From: Schlesneria paludicola DSM 18645
GTDB lineage: Bacteria; Planctomycetota; Planctomycetia; Planctomycetales; Planctomycetaceae
Assembly: GCA_945876035.1 (NCBI GenBank)
Contig: CAMCMU010000014.1
Coordinates: 1-64,000 of the forward strand
Length of the DNA stretch: 64,000 nt
Direction: 5' to 3'
Under the pieces are notes generated by a model, which had not been told where the DNA came from, did no database searches, and saw only the letters and a program-made list of their open reading frames with translations. Below, one piece after another: positions 17,692 to 28,833 of this stretch (position 1 is the first letter of the stretch; each line of letters starts with the position of its first letter). A program made the position numbers and the translations under genes.

Positions 17692-19524
17692 ATGCGCCGG
17701 TTCGATATCCGTAACATTGCCATCATCGCTCACGTCGATCACGGCAAGACAACATTGGTCGATTGTCTTCTCAAATCCAGCGGTCAGTTCCGCGAATCTC
17801 AACTTCAGGGCGATTGCATTCTTGATTCGAATGATCTTGAGCGGGAACGCGGAATCACGATTCTTGCCAAAAATATCGCTCTAATGTATGGCGACATCAA
17901 AATCAATATTATTGATACGCCTGGACATGCTGACTTTGGCGGTGAGGTGGAACGGGTGTTGCGTATGGCTGATGGTGCCCTCGTTTTGGTCGATGCATTT
18001 GAGGGGCCACGTCCACAAACACGATTTGTCCTCAAGAAGGCTTTAGAACTGGGACTGCAGCCGATCGTCGTGGTCAATAAGATTGATCGCCATGACGCTC
18101 GGCCGCAGGAAGTTTTGAGTGAGACGTTCGACCTGTTTGTGGAACTGGGAGCGAGCGACGAGACTCTCGACTTCCCCTATGTCTTTGCCAGCGGTCGGGC
18201 GGGGTATGCCACACTCGATCCGACAATCCCGTCAGACAATATCAAACCGTTGCTCGACACGATCGTCCGCCATATCCCTGGTCCGCTGACCAATCCCACC
18301 GGTCCGTTTCAGATGATGGTCACCTCGCTCGCGTACTCGGAATTCGTGGGAAGAATTGCAACCGGTCGGATTGTCAGTGGTACGGTCAAGCCGAATCAGA
18401 AAGTGGTGTTAATGAAGGCGGGTGGCGTCAAATCTCTGCAACAGGTGGTCACGGTCGAAGTCTTTGACAAATTGGGACGGACGTCTGTCAATGAAGGGAC
18501 CGCAGGCGATATCGTTGCTCTGACAGGTTTGGAGAAGCCCGAGATTGGTGATACGGTGGCAGACCCTCTGAATGCTCTGGCACTCCCGCGGATTAGTGTT
18601 GATGAGCCGACATTATCGATGCAGTTCACCATTAATTCTTCGCCATTCGCCGGGCAAAAGGTTGGCGGTGGAAAGTATCTGACCACGCGGCACATTCGGG
18701 ACCGGCTCAACAGAGAGCTAGAAGCGAATGTGGCTCTTCGTGTCGAAGAATCGGAAGACAAAGAGGCCTTCAAAGTTTCCGGACGCGGAGTTCTGCATCT
18801 GGCCGTGCTTGTCGAAACGATGCGTCGCGAAGGCTATGAATTGTCTGTCGGTAAACCAACCGTGATTCGTAAAATCATTGATGGAAAGGTTTGCGAACCA
18901 TTTGAATTATTGGAAATCGACGTTCCCACGACAGAACTCGGCCCGGTGATGGAAGTCGTCGGCAACCGACGTGGTGAAGTCCTCGACCTTACCGGTAACG
19001 CCACAGGATTCACGCACATCGAATTTTCAATACCCGCACGAGGACTAATCGGAATTCGGACGCGACTGCTCAATGCCACTCGGGGTGAAGCAATCATTCA
19101 TCACCGCTTTGACGAGTACAAAAAGGTCGAAGGTGAGGTCCCTCATCGAGCGAATGGGGTCCTGATTTCACAGGAACGGGGCAAAGCGGTTCCGTTTGCA
19201 TTGTTTAAGCTTCAAGACGGAAAAGATTTCTTCATTGCACCGGGCGACGAAGTCTACGAAGGAATGATTGTCGGCGAAAATTCACGTGACAGTGACATGA
19301 TTATCAATCCCATCCGTGAAAAGAAGCTGACCAATATGCGTTCGTCAGGAACCGACGACAATGTGATACTGAAACCGCCTCGAAAAATGTCGCTGGAAAT
19401 GGCGTTAGAGTACATCGAAGACGATGAGTATGTTGAAGTGACTCCGTCTATTATTCGGTTGCGGAAAATCAAACTCACCGAGCAGGAGCGCAAACGAAGC
19501 TCCCGATCGAATTCGGACTCATAA
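17692..19524 (+). CDS. typA: Translational GTPase TypA/BipA
   Basis: 610 residues from the ATG at 17692, the standard length; the frame extends upstream to a TTG at 17614 but the family begins at MRRFDIRNIAI. A ribosome-associated GTPase of the EF-G class, involved in ribosome assembly and stress adaptation. G1 is AHVDHGKTT (13-21), the switch region has ERERGITI, G3 is DTPGHADF, G4 is NKID. Domains II, III and V follow, ending in the BipA-specific C-terminal domain with the RSSGTDDNVILKPPRKMSLE motif. The tail is Lys/Arg/Ser rich. A terminator-like hairpin at 19537-19563 follows. Monocistronic. Confidence 0.97.
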   Translation: MRRFDIRNIAIIAHVDHGKTTLVDCLLKSSGQFRESQLQGDCILDSNDLERERGITILAKNIALMYGDIKINIIDTPGHADFGGEVERVLRMADGALVLVDAFEGPRPQTRFVLKKALELGLQPIVVVNKIDRHDARPQEVLSETFDLFVELGASDETLDFPYVFASGRAGYATLDPTIPSDNIKPLLDTIVRHIPGPLTNPTGPFQMMVTSLAYSEFVGRIATGRIVSGTVKPNQKVVLMKAGGVKSLQQVVTVEVFDKLGRTSVNEGTAGDIVALTGLEKPEIGDTVADPLNALALPRISVDEPTLSMQFTINSSPFAGQKVGGGKYLTTRHIRDRLNRELEANVALRVEESEDKEAFKVSGRGVLHLAVLVETMRREGYELSVGKPTVIRKIIDGKVCEPFELLEIDVPTTELGPVMEVVGNRRGEVLDLTGNATGFTHIEFSIPARGLIGIRTRLLNATRGEAIIHHRFDEYKKVEGEVPHRANGVLISQERGKAVPFALFKLQDGKDFFIAPGDEVYEGMIVGENSRDSDMIINPIREKKLTNMRSSGTDDNVILKPPRKMSLEMALEYIEDDEYVEVTPSIIRLRKIKLTEQERKRSSRSNSDS

Positions 19525-19536
19525 TCGCAGCTCTTG

Positions 19537-19563
19537 TCCCTCAGGAAATGTGTGTCTGAGGGA
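19537..19563 (+). terminator. Hairpin after typA
   Basis: TCCCTCAG (19537-19544) pairs with CTGAGGGA (19556-19563) around an 11-nt loop, 12 bp after the typA stop codon. No T-run follows, so termination efficiency is uncertain. Confidence 0.55.
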
Positions 19564-19796
19564 TTGCACCGGCCGCCCATATTGCGGCTGATCAGGACCA
19601 GCGAACGTTTCGGTGACAGCGTGCTTTTCGATGTCCCGCGGCGTTTTTCAGTCTGCCTGAGGCGGTCTCCGTCCGTTGTGGACGGAATTTCTAAGACAGC
19701 CGCTGCCCCGTTCTGCGGGTACCTCAAGTCTGATGATCGGTGTCGGAGGCAAAGGACGCTTGTGTTGTCCTAAGTTTCAGAAATCGCGTCGGGACC

Positions 19797-19825
19797 GTTG
19801 TTTCCTCGACATGCGAGGAAACAAC
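19797..19825. repeat. Perfect 12-bp inverted repeat with 5-nt loop
   Basis: GTTGTTTCCTCG (19797-19808), loop ACATG, then CGAGGAAACAAC (19814-19825). It sits in the middle of the typA-gltD gap, away from both stop codons and without a T-run, so it could be a REP-like repeat, part of a small RNA or a mobile-element end. Confidence 0.8.
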
Positions 19826-20485
19826 CCCGCGAAGAGCCTTGATCGGGAATTCGCGTTTCGTTGTGGGTCTCCAACGATGCTTGAGACGATCAGTGATTGT
19901 GGCGGATTTCAGTGGTCTGCGATTCCGCAAATCGCTGTGGTCTGTTCGAACAAAGCGGCAGAGACTTGGTCTGTTGCCTAATCTTGCGAAACTCACCGCC
20001 GGTGACGATTTCTGTGCTGAGTTGTTCCATCCTAAAAACGAATGTTGACTTCTGTTCATGGAGTCCGTCCAATCACAACCGCTTTGATGGATTCCCGTTG
20101 CGGAGCAGCTCGATGCGCGACGGACTCAGCGGCGTCCGCGTGATGTTCTCAGCGACTCAGAGTCGCGTGGAAAGGCGGCGAGAAACTGTGAAGGGCTGAA
20201 GGTTGGCGGGCGAAACGTGCAGGGCCGTATCTGTTGGAATGACTTGCTGGAGCGTGGATGGCAGGTCACTTTCAGGAGCTGTTCCTGGATTCGACGTAGC
20301 ATCCGTCTGGCTCAAGTCAGTCGTCGGTCTTCGTCGCCTCTCGAAGTCAGAGGCTTCGACGATCTCGCCGCGGCGTCTCAGTCCGTCCAGAGTGGCTTCC
20401 GCGAGTCCTTGGCTGCTGAGCCCCTGCGTCTAGTTTTCGACAGGTCAGATTTCGAGTGGTTTATGGCCGCGTCCCGGCACCTGGA

Positions 20486-21952
<1,467 letters not shown>

Positions 21953-22014
21953 ATCGTTACCAATGACGTCGGAGAATCAAAACAAAGGGGAATCGAAAAA
22001 GCGTGGAACGTGTC

Positions 22015-25000
22015 TCAGGTGTTTGCCATCGCCTTCTCCGTTTCTGTCTTCTGCTCGGCGAGCGCCCGCTTGTAGTCGATGGGCATCACCTTCACAAATT
22101 TGGCGAGGCTCACGTCCCAGTCTTTGAGGAGTGATGCGGCGACGGTCGAGCCGGTGTATTTCTGGTGCTTGGCGAGCAGGTCTTTCAGGATCGCGATGTC
22201 TTCGGCGTCGACGACGTTTTCTAATTCGACCATCTCCAGATTGCAATTACCGAGGAGCGCGTCGTGTCTGTCGTAGACATAGGCCACGCCGCCTGACATG
22301 CCGGCAGCGAAGTTGCGGCCGGTGGGGCCGAGGATCACAGCGCAGCCGCCGGTCATGTATTCGAGGCCGTGATCGCCGACACCTTCCACAACGCACTCGG
22401 CTCCCGAATTTCGGACGCAGAAGCGTTCGGCCGCAAGGCCACGGAAGAAGGCCTCTCCTTCGGTCGCTCCGTACAACGCGACATTGCCGATCAGAATGTT
22501 GTCCTCCGGTTTGAAGGTCGAGGCGGCGTCTGGATAGACGATGATCCGCCCACCCGACAGTCCCTTGCCGACGTAGTCGTTGGCATCGCCTTCGACCTCA
22601 AGGGTGATACCGCGGGCGAGCCAGGCGCCGAGACTCTGCCCTGCCGAACCTCGGCAACGAATATGGATCGTGTCGTCGGCGAGACCGTGTTCGCCCCAAC
22701 GCTTGGAGACTTCGTGACTGAGGATTGTTCCCAACGCGCGGTCGATGTTTTGAACTTCGATGTTCAGGCGAATGGGCTTACCTGTTTCAATCGCGTCGTG
22801 CGCCTCGCGGATCAGTTCGTTATCGAGTTGGTATTCGATGCCGTGTTGCTGAGCGATCGTACAGTACGTCTCGACATTGGCGTGCGGCTTGGTAGCCGGC
22901 TGAAGAATTTTGGACAGATCCAGATGCTTCAGCTTCCAATGGGTGATCGAGGTGTCGTACTCCAACACTTCGCTGTGACCAACCATCTCGTTGATGCTGC
23001 AGAAGCCGAGCGAAGCCATGATCTCACGTGTCTCTTCGGCCACAAGGAACAGATAGTTGATGACGTGCTCGGGCTGGCCGTTAAACAGCTTTCGCAGTTC
23101 GGGGTCTTGCGTCGCGATCCCAACCGGGCAGGTATTCAGATGACATTTTCGCATCATGATGCAACCCAGGGCGATCAGCGGTGCCGTTGCGAATCCGAAC
23201 TCTTCGGCTCCGAGCAGGCAGGCAATCACGACGTCCCGGCCGGTCTTGAGTTGGCCGTCTGTTTCGAGACGAACGCGACTGCGGAGATCATTGAGGACCA
23301 ATGTCTGATGAGTTTCGGCGATCCCCAGTTCCCAGGGCATTCCGGCATGCTTGATACTCGTCAGCGGCGAGGCTCCCGTTCCTCCTGAATCTCCTGAGAT
23401 GAGGATTTTGTCTGCATGCCCCTTCGCCACACCGGCGGCGACGGTACCGACTCCGACTTCCGACACCAATTTGACGCTGACGCGCGCGGCGCGGTTGGCG
23501 TTCTTCAGGTCGAAGATCAGTTGCGACAGATCTTCAATCGAATAGATGTCGTGGTGTGGCGGGGGACTGATCAGACCCACTCCGGGCGTCGAATGACGGG
23601 TCGCGGCGATGATCTTGTCGACCTTGTGGCCTGGAAGTTCGCCACCCTCACCGGGCTTGGCGCCCTGAGAAATTTTGATCTGTAACTCATCGGCGTTGGT
23701 GAGATACCAACTTGTCACACCGAAGCGTCCCGAAGCGATCTGCTTGATGGCAGATCGCTTCGAATCGCCATTGACTTCGGGCTGGAAGCGTTTGTAGTCC
23801 TCGCCTCCTTCGCCGGTATTACTCTTGCCGCCGATGCGGTTCATGGCAATGGCGAGCGTCTCGTGCGCCTCGGCTGAGATCGAACCGTAGCTCATGGCAC
23901 CAGTGCAGAAGCGTTTGATAATCGATTCCACGGAATCGACCTCTTCCAGCGGAACGGGCGTCCGCTGGGTGTTGAACTTCAGCATCCCACGCAGGTGGCA
24001 CTCGCGCACGGTCTGTTCGTTAACGATCTTGGCGAAGTCGCGATACGCCTGCTTGTCTCCCTGACGTGCTGCCTTTTGGATATTGGCAATGTTGTGTGGA
24101 TTCCACGCATGCTTCTCACCGTTGGATCGCCATGCGAAGAGGCCCATGTTGGGCAGAACCGGCAGGATGTTGTTCTCGCGTGTCGGGTATCCGAGCTCGT
24201 GTCGACGGATCGCTTCCTCACCCAAAATTTCAAACCCGATGCCACTGATCCGGCTGGACGATCCGCGGAAGCATTTGTTGATGATCTCATCACTCAGGCC
24301 GACAGCCTCAAAAATTTGAGCCCCCTTGTAGCTTTGCAGCGTCGAGATCCCCATTTTGGCCATCACTTTAAGGATGCCCTGTTTGGTGGCTTTGCGGTAT
24401 GCGGCCGTGATCTGTTCGTGAGTCCAATCCTCGCCCAGTGCGCCGTCGTCCTTGAGTTGCCACAGTGATTCAAACGCCATGTAGGGGTTGATCGCGTCGG
24501 CACCGTAGCCTGCCAGCAGGCAAAAGTGATGGACTTCCCGTGCCTCTCCTGTTTCGACGACGATGCCGATGCGAGTCCGTTCTTCATTGTGAACGAGGTG
24601 ATGATGGACGGCTCCCGTCGCGAGCAGTGTGCTCACGGGCAGGCGAGTCGCACTGGCCAGGCGATCCGACAGAATGACGAGACTGTGCCCCGACTCAATC
24701 GCCTTCCGAGCCTCACCGCAGATGCGGTCGAGAGCCCACTTCAGGCCCGCTGCTCCCTGCGTTTTCGGGTACGTCATGTCGATCGTCTTGGCTCGCCAGC
24801 CTCGATAATCGAGATGCTTGATCGTGGCCAACTCTTCGTTGGTCAGGATCGGATGTGGTACGGCGAGTCGATGGCACTGGCCCTCCGTGCAGTCGAGCAG
24901 GTTTCCTTCGGGACCGATGTAACACTCCAACGACATGATGACCTCTTCGCGAGTACTGTCGATCGCGGGGTTGGTGACCTGTGCGAAGAGTTGCTTGAAA

Positions 25001-26634
25001 TAGTCGTACAACAGACGCGGCTGATCGCTGAGGCAAGCTAACGCCGTATCGTCGCCCATCGAGCCGATCGGGTCTTTCTTGGTGGTGATCATCGGCACGA
25101 GCATGAATTGCAGTGTCTCGGTCGTGTAACCAAACGACTGCATGTGCTGGAGTAACTCGTCACCGACCATCCGCTCGGGAGCACCAACGGCGGGAAGTTC
25201 GCTCAACAACAACCGCTGATCCTGCAACCACGTCCGGTACGGCCGGCGGTTGGAGAAGTCCTGCTTGAGCTCTTCGTCGGGGATCATGCGACCCTGCTTG
25301 AAATCGACGAGGAACATCTTACCCGGTTGCAAGCGGCCCTTAATTTTTACATTGGCCGGGTCGATTTCGAGGACACCAACTTCGCTAGCCATGATCACGC
25401 GATCGTCGTGCGTGACGTAGTAGCGACTGGGACGGAGGCCGTTCCGATCCAGCGTCGCGCCGATGACATCACCGTCGGTGAATGAGATCGATGCCGGACC
25501 GTCCCACGGCTCTTGCAGAGCTGAGTGATATTCGTAGAAGGCGCGTTTGTCCTCCGACATCGACTCGTGATTCTGCCACGCTTCCGGAACCATCATCATC
25601 ACCGCTTCGGGCAGACTGCGGCCGGCCGCGACCAGCAACTCCAAGGCGTTGTCGAAGTTGCCCGAGTCCGAACAGTGCGGCTCGACGATCGGAAACAGTT
25701 TCTGAAGGTCGTCGCCAAACAACTCGCTGTGCATCATTCCCTGCCGCGCAACCATCCAATTGGCGTTGCCGCGGACGGTGTTGATCTCGCCGTTATGGGC
25801 AATGTAGCGTTGTGGATGAGCACGATCCCAACTCGGGAAGGTGTTTGTCGAGAAGCGACTGTGAACCATCGCCAGATGCGAGGTGTAGTCGGGATCTTGC
25901 AGGTCGCTGAAGAACGACTGCACTTGCTCGGACGTCAGCATTCCTTTGTAAATTAAAATCTTCGATGAGAGCGAACAGGCGTAGAACTGCAACGCCTGCG
26001 GCAGTTCACCCCCGCGGATGGCATGACTGGCTCGCTTGCGGATCACGAACAGTTGACGTTCAAACGTGGCTTGATCAAGCCCCGGCTTCGCTCCGATGAA
26101 CAGCTGCTCGAACATCGGTGAGGCGGCTCGCGCGGAGGGGCCGATGTCGGCACCTGCGGGATCCGTAGGAACGTGTCGCCAGCCGAGCAGAGACTGTCCC
26201 TGCTCAATGATCAATTTTTCAACGGTCTCTTTCACAATCTGCCTTTGGACCGGATCGATTGGCAGGAAGACCAATCCCACGCCGTATTGCCCCAGCCTAG
26301 GAAGTGTGATGTTCAACTCGCGTTTTGCCACCTTGGTCAGGAAGTCATGCGGGATGGACGTCAAAATCCCGGCTCCGTCACCTGTGTTGGTCTCGCATCC
26401 GCAGGCCCCTCGATGCGCCATGTGTTTCAACATCCGCAACGCATCATCAACGATCTGCCGCGATTTCTGACCCTTGATGTGTGCCACAAAACCAACGCCG
26501 CAGGAGTCGTGTTCGTTGGCGGGGTCATACAATCCCTGAGCCTTCGGAGTCCCATCTGTGTAAAACAGATCCGGATTGCCGGTGGATTGGTGTTCAGTGT
26601 TTCGAGGTTCGGTCATGTCAGTTGTCTCATTCAT
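22015..26634 (-). CDS. gltB: Glutamate synthase (NADPH) large subunit
   Basis: 1539 residues, the usual length. The ATG at 26634 was chosen; another lies at 26616. The catalytic Cys45 (DSCGVGF) of the class II glutamine amidotransferase domain follows a leader of 44 residues that is presumably removed to free it. Central and FMN-binding synthase domains follow, with the GEGGELPGHKV and SGDSGGTGASPLTS segments. The [3Fe-4S] ligands are in CIMMRKCHLNTC. The C-terminal GXGXG beta-helix has repeated Gly motifs (LSGGRIIVYPD, GATEGEAFFRG, GDHGLEYMTGG). It releases ammonia from glutamine and adds it to 2-oxoglutarate. First gene of the gltBD pair, with a LysR gene 292 bp upstream. Confidence 0.98.
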   Translation of the reverse strand: MNETTDMTEPRNTEHQSTGNPDLFYTDGTPKAQGLYDPANEHDSCGVGFVAHIKGQKSRQIVDDALRMLKHMAHRGACGCETNTGDGAGILTSIPHDFLTKVAKRELNITLPRLGQYGVGLVFLPIDPVQRQIVKETVEKLIIEQGQSLLGWRHVPTDPAGADIGPSARAASPMFEQLFIGAKPGLDQATFERQLFVIRKRASHAIRGGELPQALQFYACSLSSKILIYKGMLTSEQVQSFFSDLQDPDYTSHLAMVHSRFSTNTFPSWDRAHPQRYIAHNGEINTVRGNANWMVARQGMMHSELFGDDLQKLFPIVEPHCSDSGNFDNALELLVAAGRSLPEAVMMMVPEAWQNHESMSEDKRAFYEYHSALQEPWDGPASISFTDGDVIGATLDRNGLRPSRYYVTHDDRVIMASEVGVLEIDPANVKIKGRLQPGKMFLVDFKQGRMIPDEELKQDFSNRRPYRTWLQDQRLLLSELPAVGAPERMVGDELLQHMQSFGYTTETLQFMLVPMITTKKDPIGSMGDDTALACLSDQPRLLYDYFKQLFAQVTNPAIDSTREEVIMSLECYIGPEGNLLDCTEGQCHRLAVPHPILTNEELATIKHLDYRGWRAKTIDMTYPKTQGAAGLKWALDRICGEARKAIESGHSLVILSDRLASATRLPVSTLLATGAVHHHLVHNEERTRIGIVVETGEAREVHHFCLLAGYGADAINPYMAFESLWQLKDDGALGEDWTHEQITAAYRKATKQGILKVMAKMGISTLQSYKGAQIFEAVGLSDEIINKCFRGSSSRISGIGFEILGEEAIRRHELGYPTRENNILPVLPNMGLFAWRSNGEKHAWNPHNIANIQKAARQGDKQAYRDFAKIVNEQTVRECHLRGMLKFNTQRTPVPLEEVDSVESIIKRFCTGAMSYGSISAEAHETLAIAMNRIGGKSNTGEGGEDYKRFQPEVNGDSKRSAIKQIASGRFGVTSWYLTNADELQIKISQGAKPGEGGELPGHKVDKIIAATRHSTPGVGLISPPPHHDIYSIEDLSQLIFDLKNANRAARVSVKLVSEVGVGTVAAGVAKGHADKILISGDSGGTGASPLTSIKHAGMPWELGIAETHQTLVLNDLRSRVRLETDGQLKTGRDVVIACLLGAEEFGFATAPLIALGCIMMRKCHLNTCPVGIATQDPELRKLFNGQPEHVINYLFLVAEETREIMASLGFCSINEMVGHSEVLEYDTSITHWKLKHLDLSKILQPATKPHANVETYCTIAQQHGIEYQLDNELIREAHDAIETGKPIRLNIEVQNIDRALGTILSHEVSKRWGEHGLADDTIHIRCRGSAGQSLGAWLARGITLEVEGDANDYVGKGLSGGRIIVYPDAASTFKPEDNILIGNVALYGATEGEAFFRGLAAERFCVRNSGAECVVEGVGDHGLEYMTGGCAVILGPTGRNFAAGMSGGVAYVYDRHDALLGNCNLEMVELENVVDAEDIAILKDLLAKHQKYTGSTVAASLLKDWDVSLAKFVKVMPIDYKRALAEQKTETEKAMANT

Positions 26635-26926
26635 TTGGGCTGCGATGAGTTTTTCATCGCCTTGTTCATGGAATCGACATGCAGGTCAGCGATCATGGGA
26701 TCCGCCGTTGCAACGGCGCACAGGCTGATCGGCCGAGACGGCTCATCTCTGAGGCTGCGGAGTCGTACCCGTGTTGTGTGTGAGTTATCGGTAGTTCCAG
26801 TTTTTCAAGCCGATTTTGATGACACATGGCAACTCGTGGGAAGTCAGCGACAGAACGGGTGACTCGCACCTTAAACACCGCAAGGTTGGTACGAGGGGAC
26901 AACGCATGGAAGACAGTAGAAAAGCA
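26635..26926. promoter_or_regulatory. Presumed gltBD promoter region
   Basis: 292 bp between the LysR-type gene and gltB, all on the minus strand. The gltBD promoter should lie here. No clear LysR-type dyad or -35/-10 pair could be assigned by eye. Confidence 0.35.
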
Positions 26927-27904
26927 TCAACGGGCCATGGAATTGGTTTGCGATGCGGCATCCGTGTCCGAACGGTTACGGGTTTCCGCCGCATCGTGCG
27001 ATTGGCTGGGACCGGAGAACGTCTCCGGGGCTTTTGCGAGAAGCTCCAAAAAGCGAGTAATCGCGGTGGCGAACGGTTTCGTTTTCTTGTGAATGATGGC
27101 AAGTCGGCGGAACCACTGGACGTCGTCCAGAGGCAGGGCTATCAGCGAACCCAGTTCGACTTCCCGACGCACTGTCGGCAGGGGCAGGAGGGCGATTCCA
27201 GAGCCGACTTCGACCGCCCGCTTGATGATCTCCACGTTATCGAACGCGTGAACAACGTTGACATGAACCTTGGCCTGCCTCAGCCACTTGTCGGACTCGG
27301 TCCGCATTCGCAACTCGGTCGTGAACCCGACGAGTGATTCGCCCTCGAGATCCTCGACACGCAGCCGATCACGCTTGGCGAACGAGTGCTCCGGAGGGAC
27401 GACGACCACGATCGGTTGGTCCTGCCACGGAATGCAGTTCAGATCGCTCCGCTTGGGCGGGAACGACATCAGTCCTAGATCGACCTCTTCGTTGATCACT
27501 CGCGACAACACCTGTTCCGGATGCAAATACTGCAAGTCGAGTGTTGCATTCGGATAACGTCGCTCGAACTCGGATATATAACCGTCCATTTGCAACAGGC
27601 CGACCGAGTAGATCGCTCCGACTCGCACCGGACCGAGAACTTTGTCATGCCGCTGCAGGACTCGATCTTCGAGACGCCTGTACCCGTCCAAGAGTTGGCG
27701 GCAGCCGTCGTAATAGATGACACCTTCGGGAGTCAGTTCTAGCGGCCGTACGGCCCGATTCAGCACGTCACACCCGAGATGCTCCTCAATCGACTTCACG
27801 ATCTCGCTTGCGGCCGGTTGTGATATCCCGTGCACTTTCGCTGCCTTGGAAAAGCTTCCCAAATGCGAGACTTCGCAAAAAATTTCCAGATCGCGGAGGT
27901 TCAT
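26927..27904 (-). CDS. LysR family transcriptional regulator
   Basis: 325 residues from the ATG at 27904 (MNLRDLEIFCEV), where LysR proteins normally begin; the frame continues upstream to 27961. The N-terminal winged helix-turn-helix (1-60) has GSFSKAAKVHGISQPAASEIVKS. The C-terminal periplasmic-binding-like effector domain (about 88-300) has the usual GPVRVGAIYSVG and GIALLP motifs. It lies directly upstream of gltBD on the same strand, in contrast to the divergent gltC arrangement of Bacillus. Control of glutamate synthase is a reasonable inference from position, but the effector resembles CysB/CbbR types equally and is not identified. The last 30 residues are polar and variable. Confidence 0.9.
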   Translation of the reverse strand: MNLRDLEIFCEVSHLGSFSKAAKVHGISQPAASEIVKSIEEHLGCDVLNRAVRPLELTPEGVIYYDGCRQLLDGYRRLEDRVLQRHDKVLGPVRVGAIYSVGLLQMDGYISEFERRYPNATLDLQYLHPEQVLSRVINEEVDLGLMSFPPKRSDLNCIPWQDQPIVVVVPPEHSFAKRDRLRVEDLEGESLVGFTTELRMRTESDKWLRQAKVHVNVVHAFDNVEIIKRAVEVGSGIALLPLPTVRREVELGSLIALPLDDVQWFRRLAIIHKKTKPFATAITRFLELLAKAPETFSGPSQSHDAAETRNRSDTDAASQTNSMAR

Positions 27905-28215
27905 TGTGTGTCTCGTATCTGTCTTATCAAATACCATCAAGCGAACATTATCAGATTTCACGATATCGAATCGTAACCTTCGTCGACGGAGCTCGTCAAC
28001 ACGGTCGATGCTGAAAATCAGCGTTGAGAACCGCGATGGTTCGGCCGTTCTCGCGATAAGTTCGCTATTTTAAGGACCGGCCCTGGCATTCTGAGTGAAA
28101 TCTGCGACTCATGAGTCAACGGTTTCGATTTCGAGAGAGGATGTCTTCAGGGCGAATTCAGCCAAAAAATAAGGGGCACGCCGAGAATTAAGGTTTTCCC
28201 CTGCCTCAGAAAATT
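27905..28215. other. Gap between sixA and LysR gene
   Basis: No gene. Contains the REP-like motif at 28161-28186 (listed separately) and presumably the LysR promoter. Confidence 0.5.
28161..28186. repeat. REP-like intergenic motif, copy A
   Basis: Plus strand GCCAAAAAATAAGGGG, then a GCACGCCGAGAA segment. It is closely similar to 38463-38488, and its core recurs at 48943-48955. On the minus strand it reads TGCCCCTTATTTTTTG, which resembles the CCCCTTATTTT-type sequences repeated in many bacterial genomes. That resemblance is from memory and is an inference. Confidence 0.4.
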
Positions 28216-28707
28216 TCAAGACAATTCCCGAGGTCTGAAGACGGCAATCGTTTTTAATCGAGATTTTTCCGTGAGTTCAGACCAGTTGCAGACATCAAAT
28301 TCGAGGACTGCGAGCGATGTAGTAGGGAGGACCTCCTGTTTTTCGGAAAACAGCGAGACGAATTGTTCAAAACCGGGATTGTGCCCGACCATCAACACGA
28401 CCGAGAAACGTTCCGGCAGGTGATAAACGTGACGGAAGATTTGCCTGGCATCAGCATGGTACAGCTCTTGGTGGATTCGTCGCTCCGGGGTGATCCGCCA
28501 TTCCCCTGTGAGCCAGTGCATTGTTTCCATCGTACGAACCGAGGTTGAACAGAGTATCAGATCCGGAATGAGGTTCTGTTCCAGCATCCATCGTCCTCTG
28601 GTTTGGACTTCGTTTCGTCCGCGTTTTTTAAGAGGCCGATCATGATCCGGTTGTAAGGGATCATCTCGGCTTGATTTGCCGTGGCGCAGAAGGAGCAATG
28701 TTTTCAT
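28216..28707 (-). CDS. sixA: Phosphohistidine phosphatase SixA-type
   Basis: 163 residues, typical for SixA. The histidine phosphatase fold is shown by the N-terminal catalytic LLLRHGKS (His9), the CSTSVRTMET segment with the second Arg, and VGHNPGFEQ with the second catalytic His. SixA enzymes dephosphorylate phosphohistidine on signalling proteins such as the HPt domain of ArcB or NPr. The gene lies 126 bp downstream of ppk1 on the same strand. Since Ppk1 itself works through a phosphohistidine intermediate, the pairing is suggestive, but the link is inference from position only. Confidence 0.9.
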   Translation of the reverse strand: MKTLLLLRHGKSSRDDPLQPDHDRPLKKRGRNEVQTRGRWMLEQNLIPDLILCSTSVRTMETMHWLTGEWRITPERRIHQELYHADARQIFRHVYHLPERFSVVLMVGHNPGFEQFVSLFSEKQEVLPTTSLAVLEFDVCNWSELTEKSRLKTIAVFRPRELS

Positions 28708-28833
28708 GAGACCTCACAGCTCAGGTCATTGGGTGCAGTCCCAAACCCATCACCATGGGACTCGGAAGGATGTGCTGAATTTGAACCGATTCAAGAGTCT
28801 GGCCAGACTTATCAGGTGACCTCTGGGGACGCG

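Larger units (their letters stand above)
19525..20485. other. Long gap between convergent typA and gltD
   Basis: About 960 bp without a recognised gene. It contains the typA hairpin (19537-19563) and a perfect 12-bp-stem inverted repeat (19797-19825). The remaining frames are not protein-like. Confidence 0.5.
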
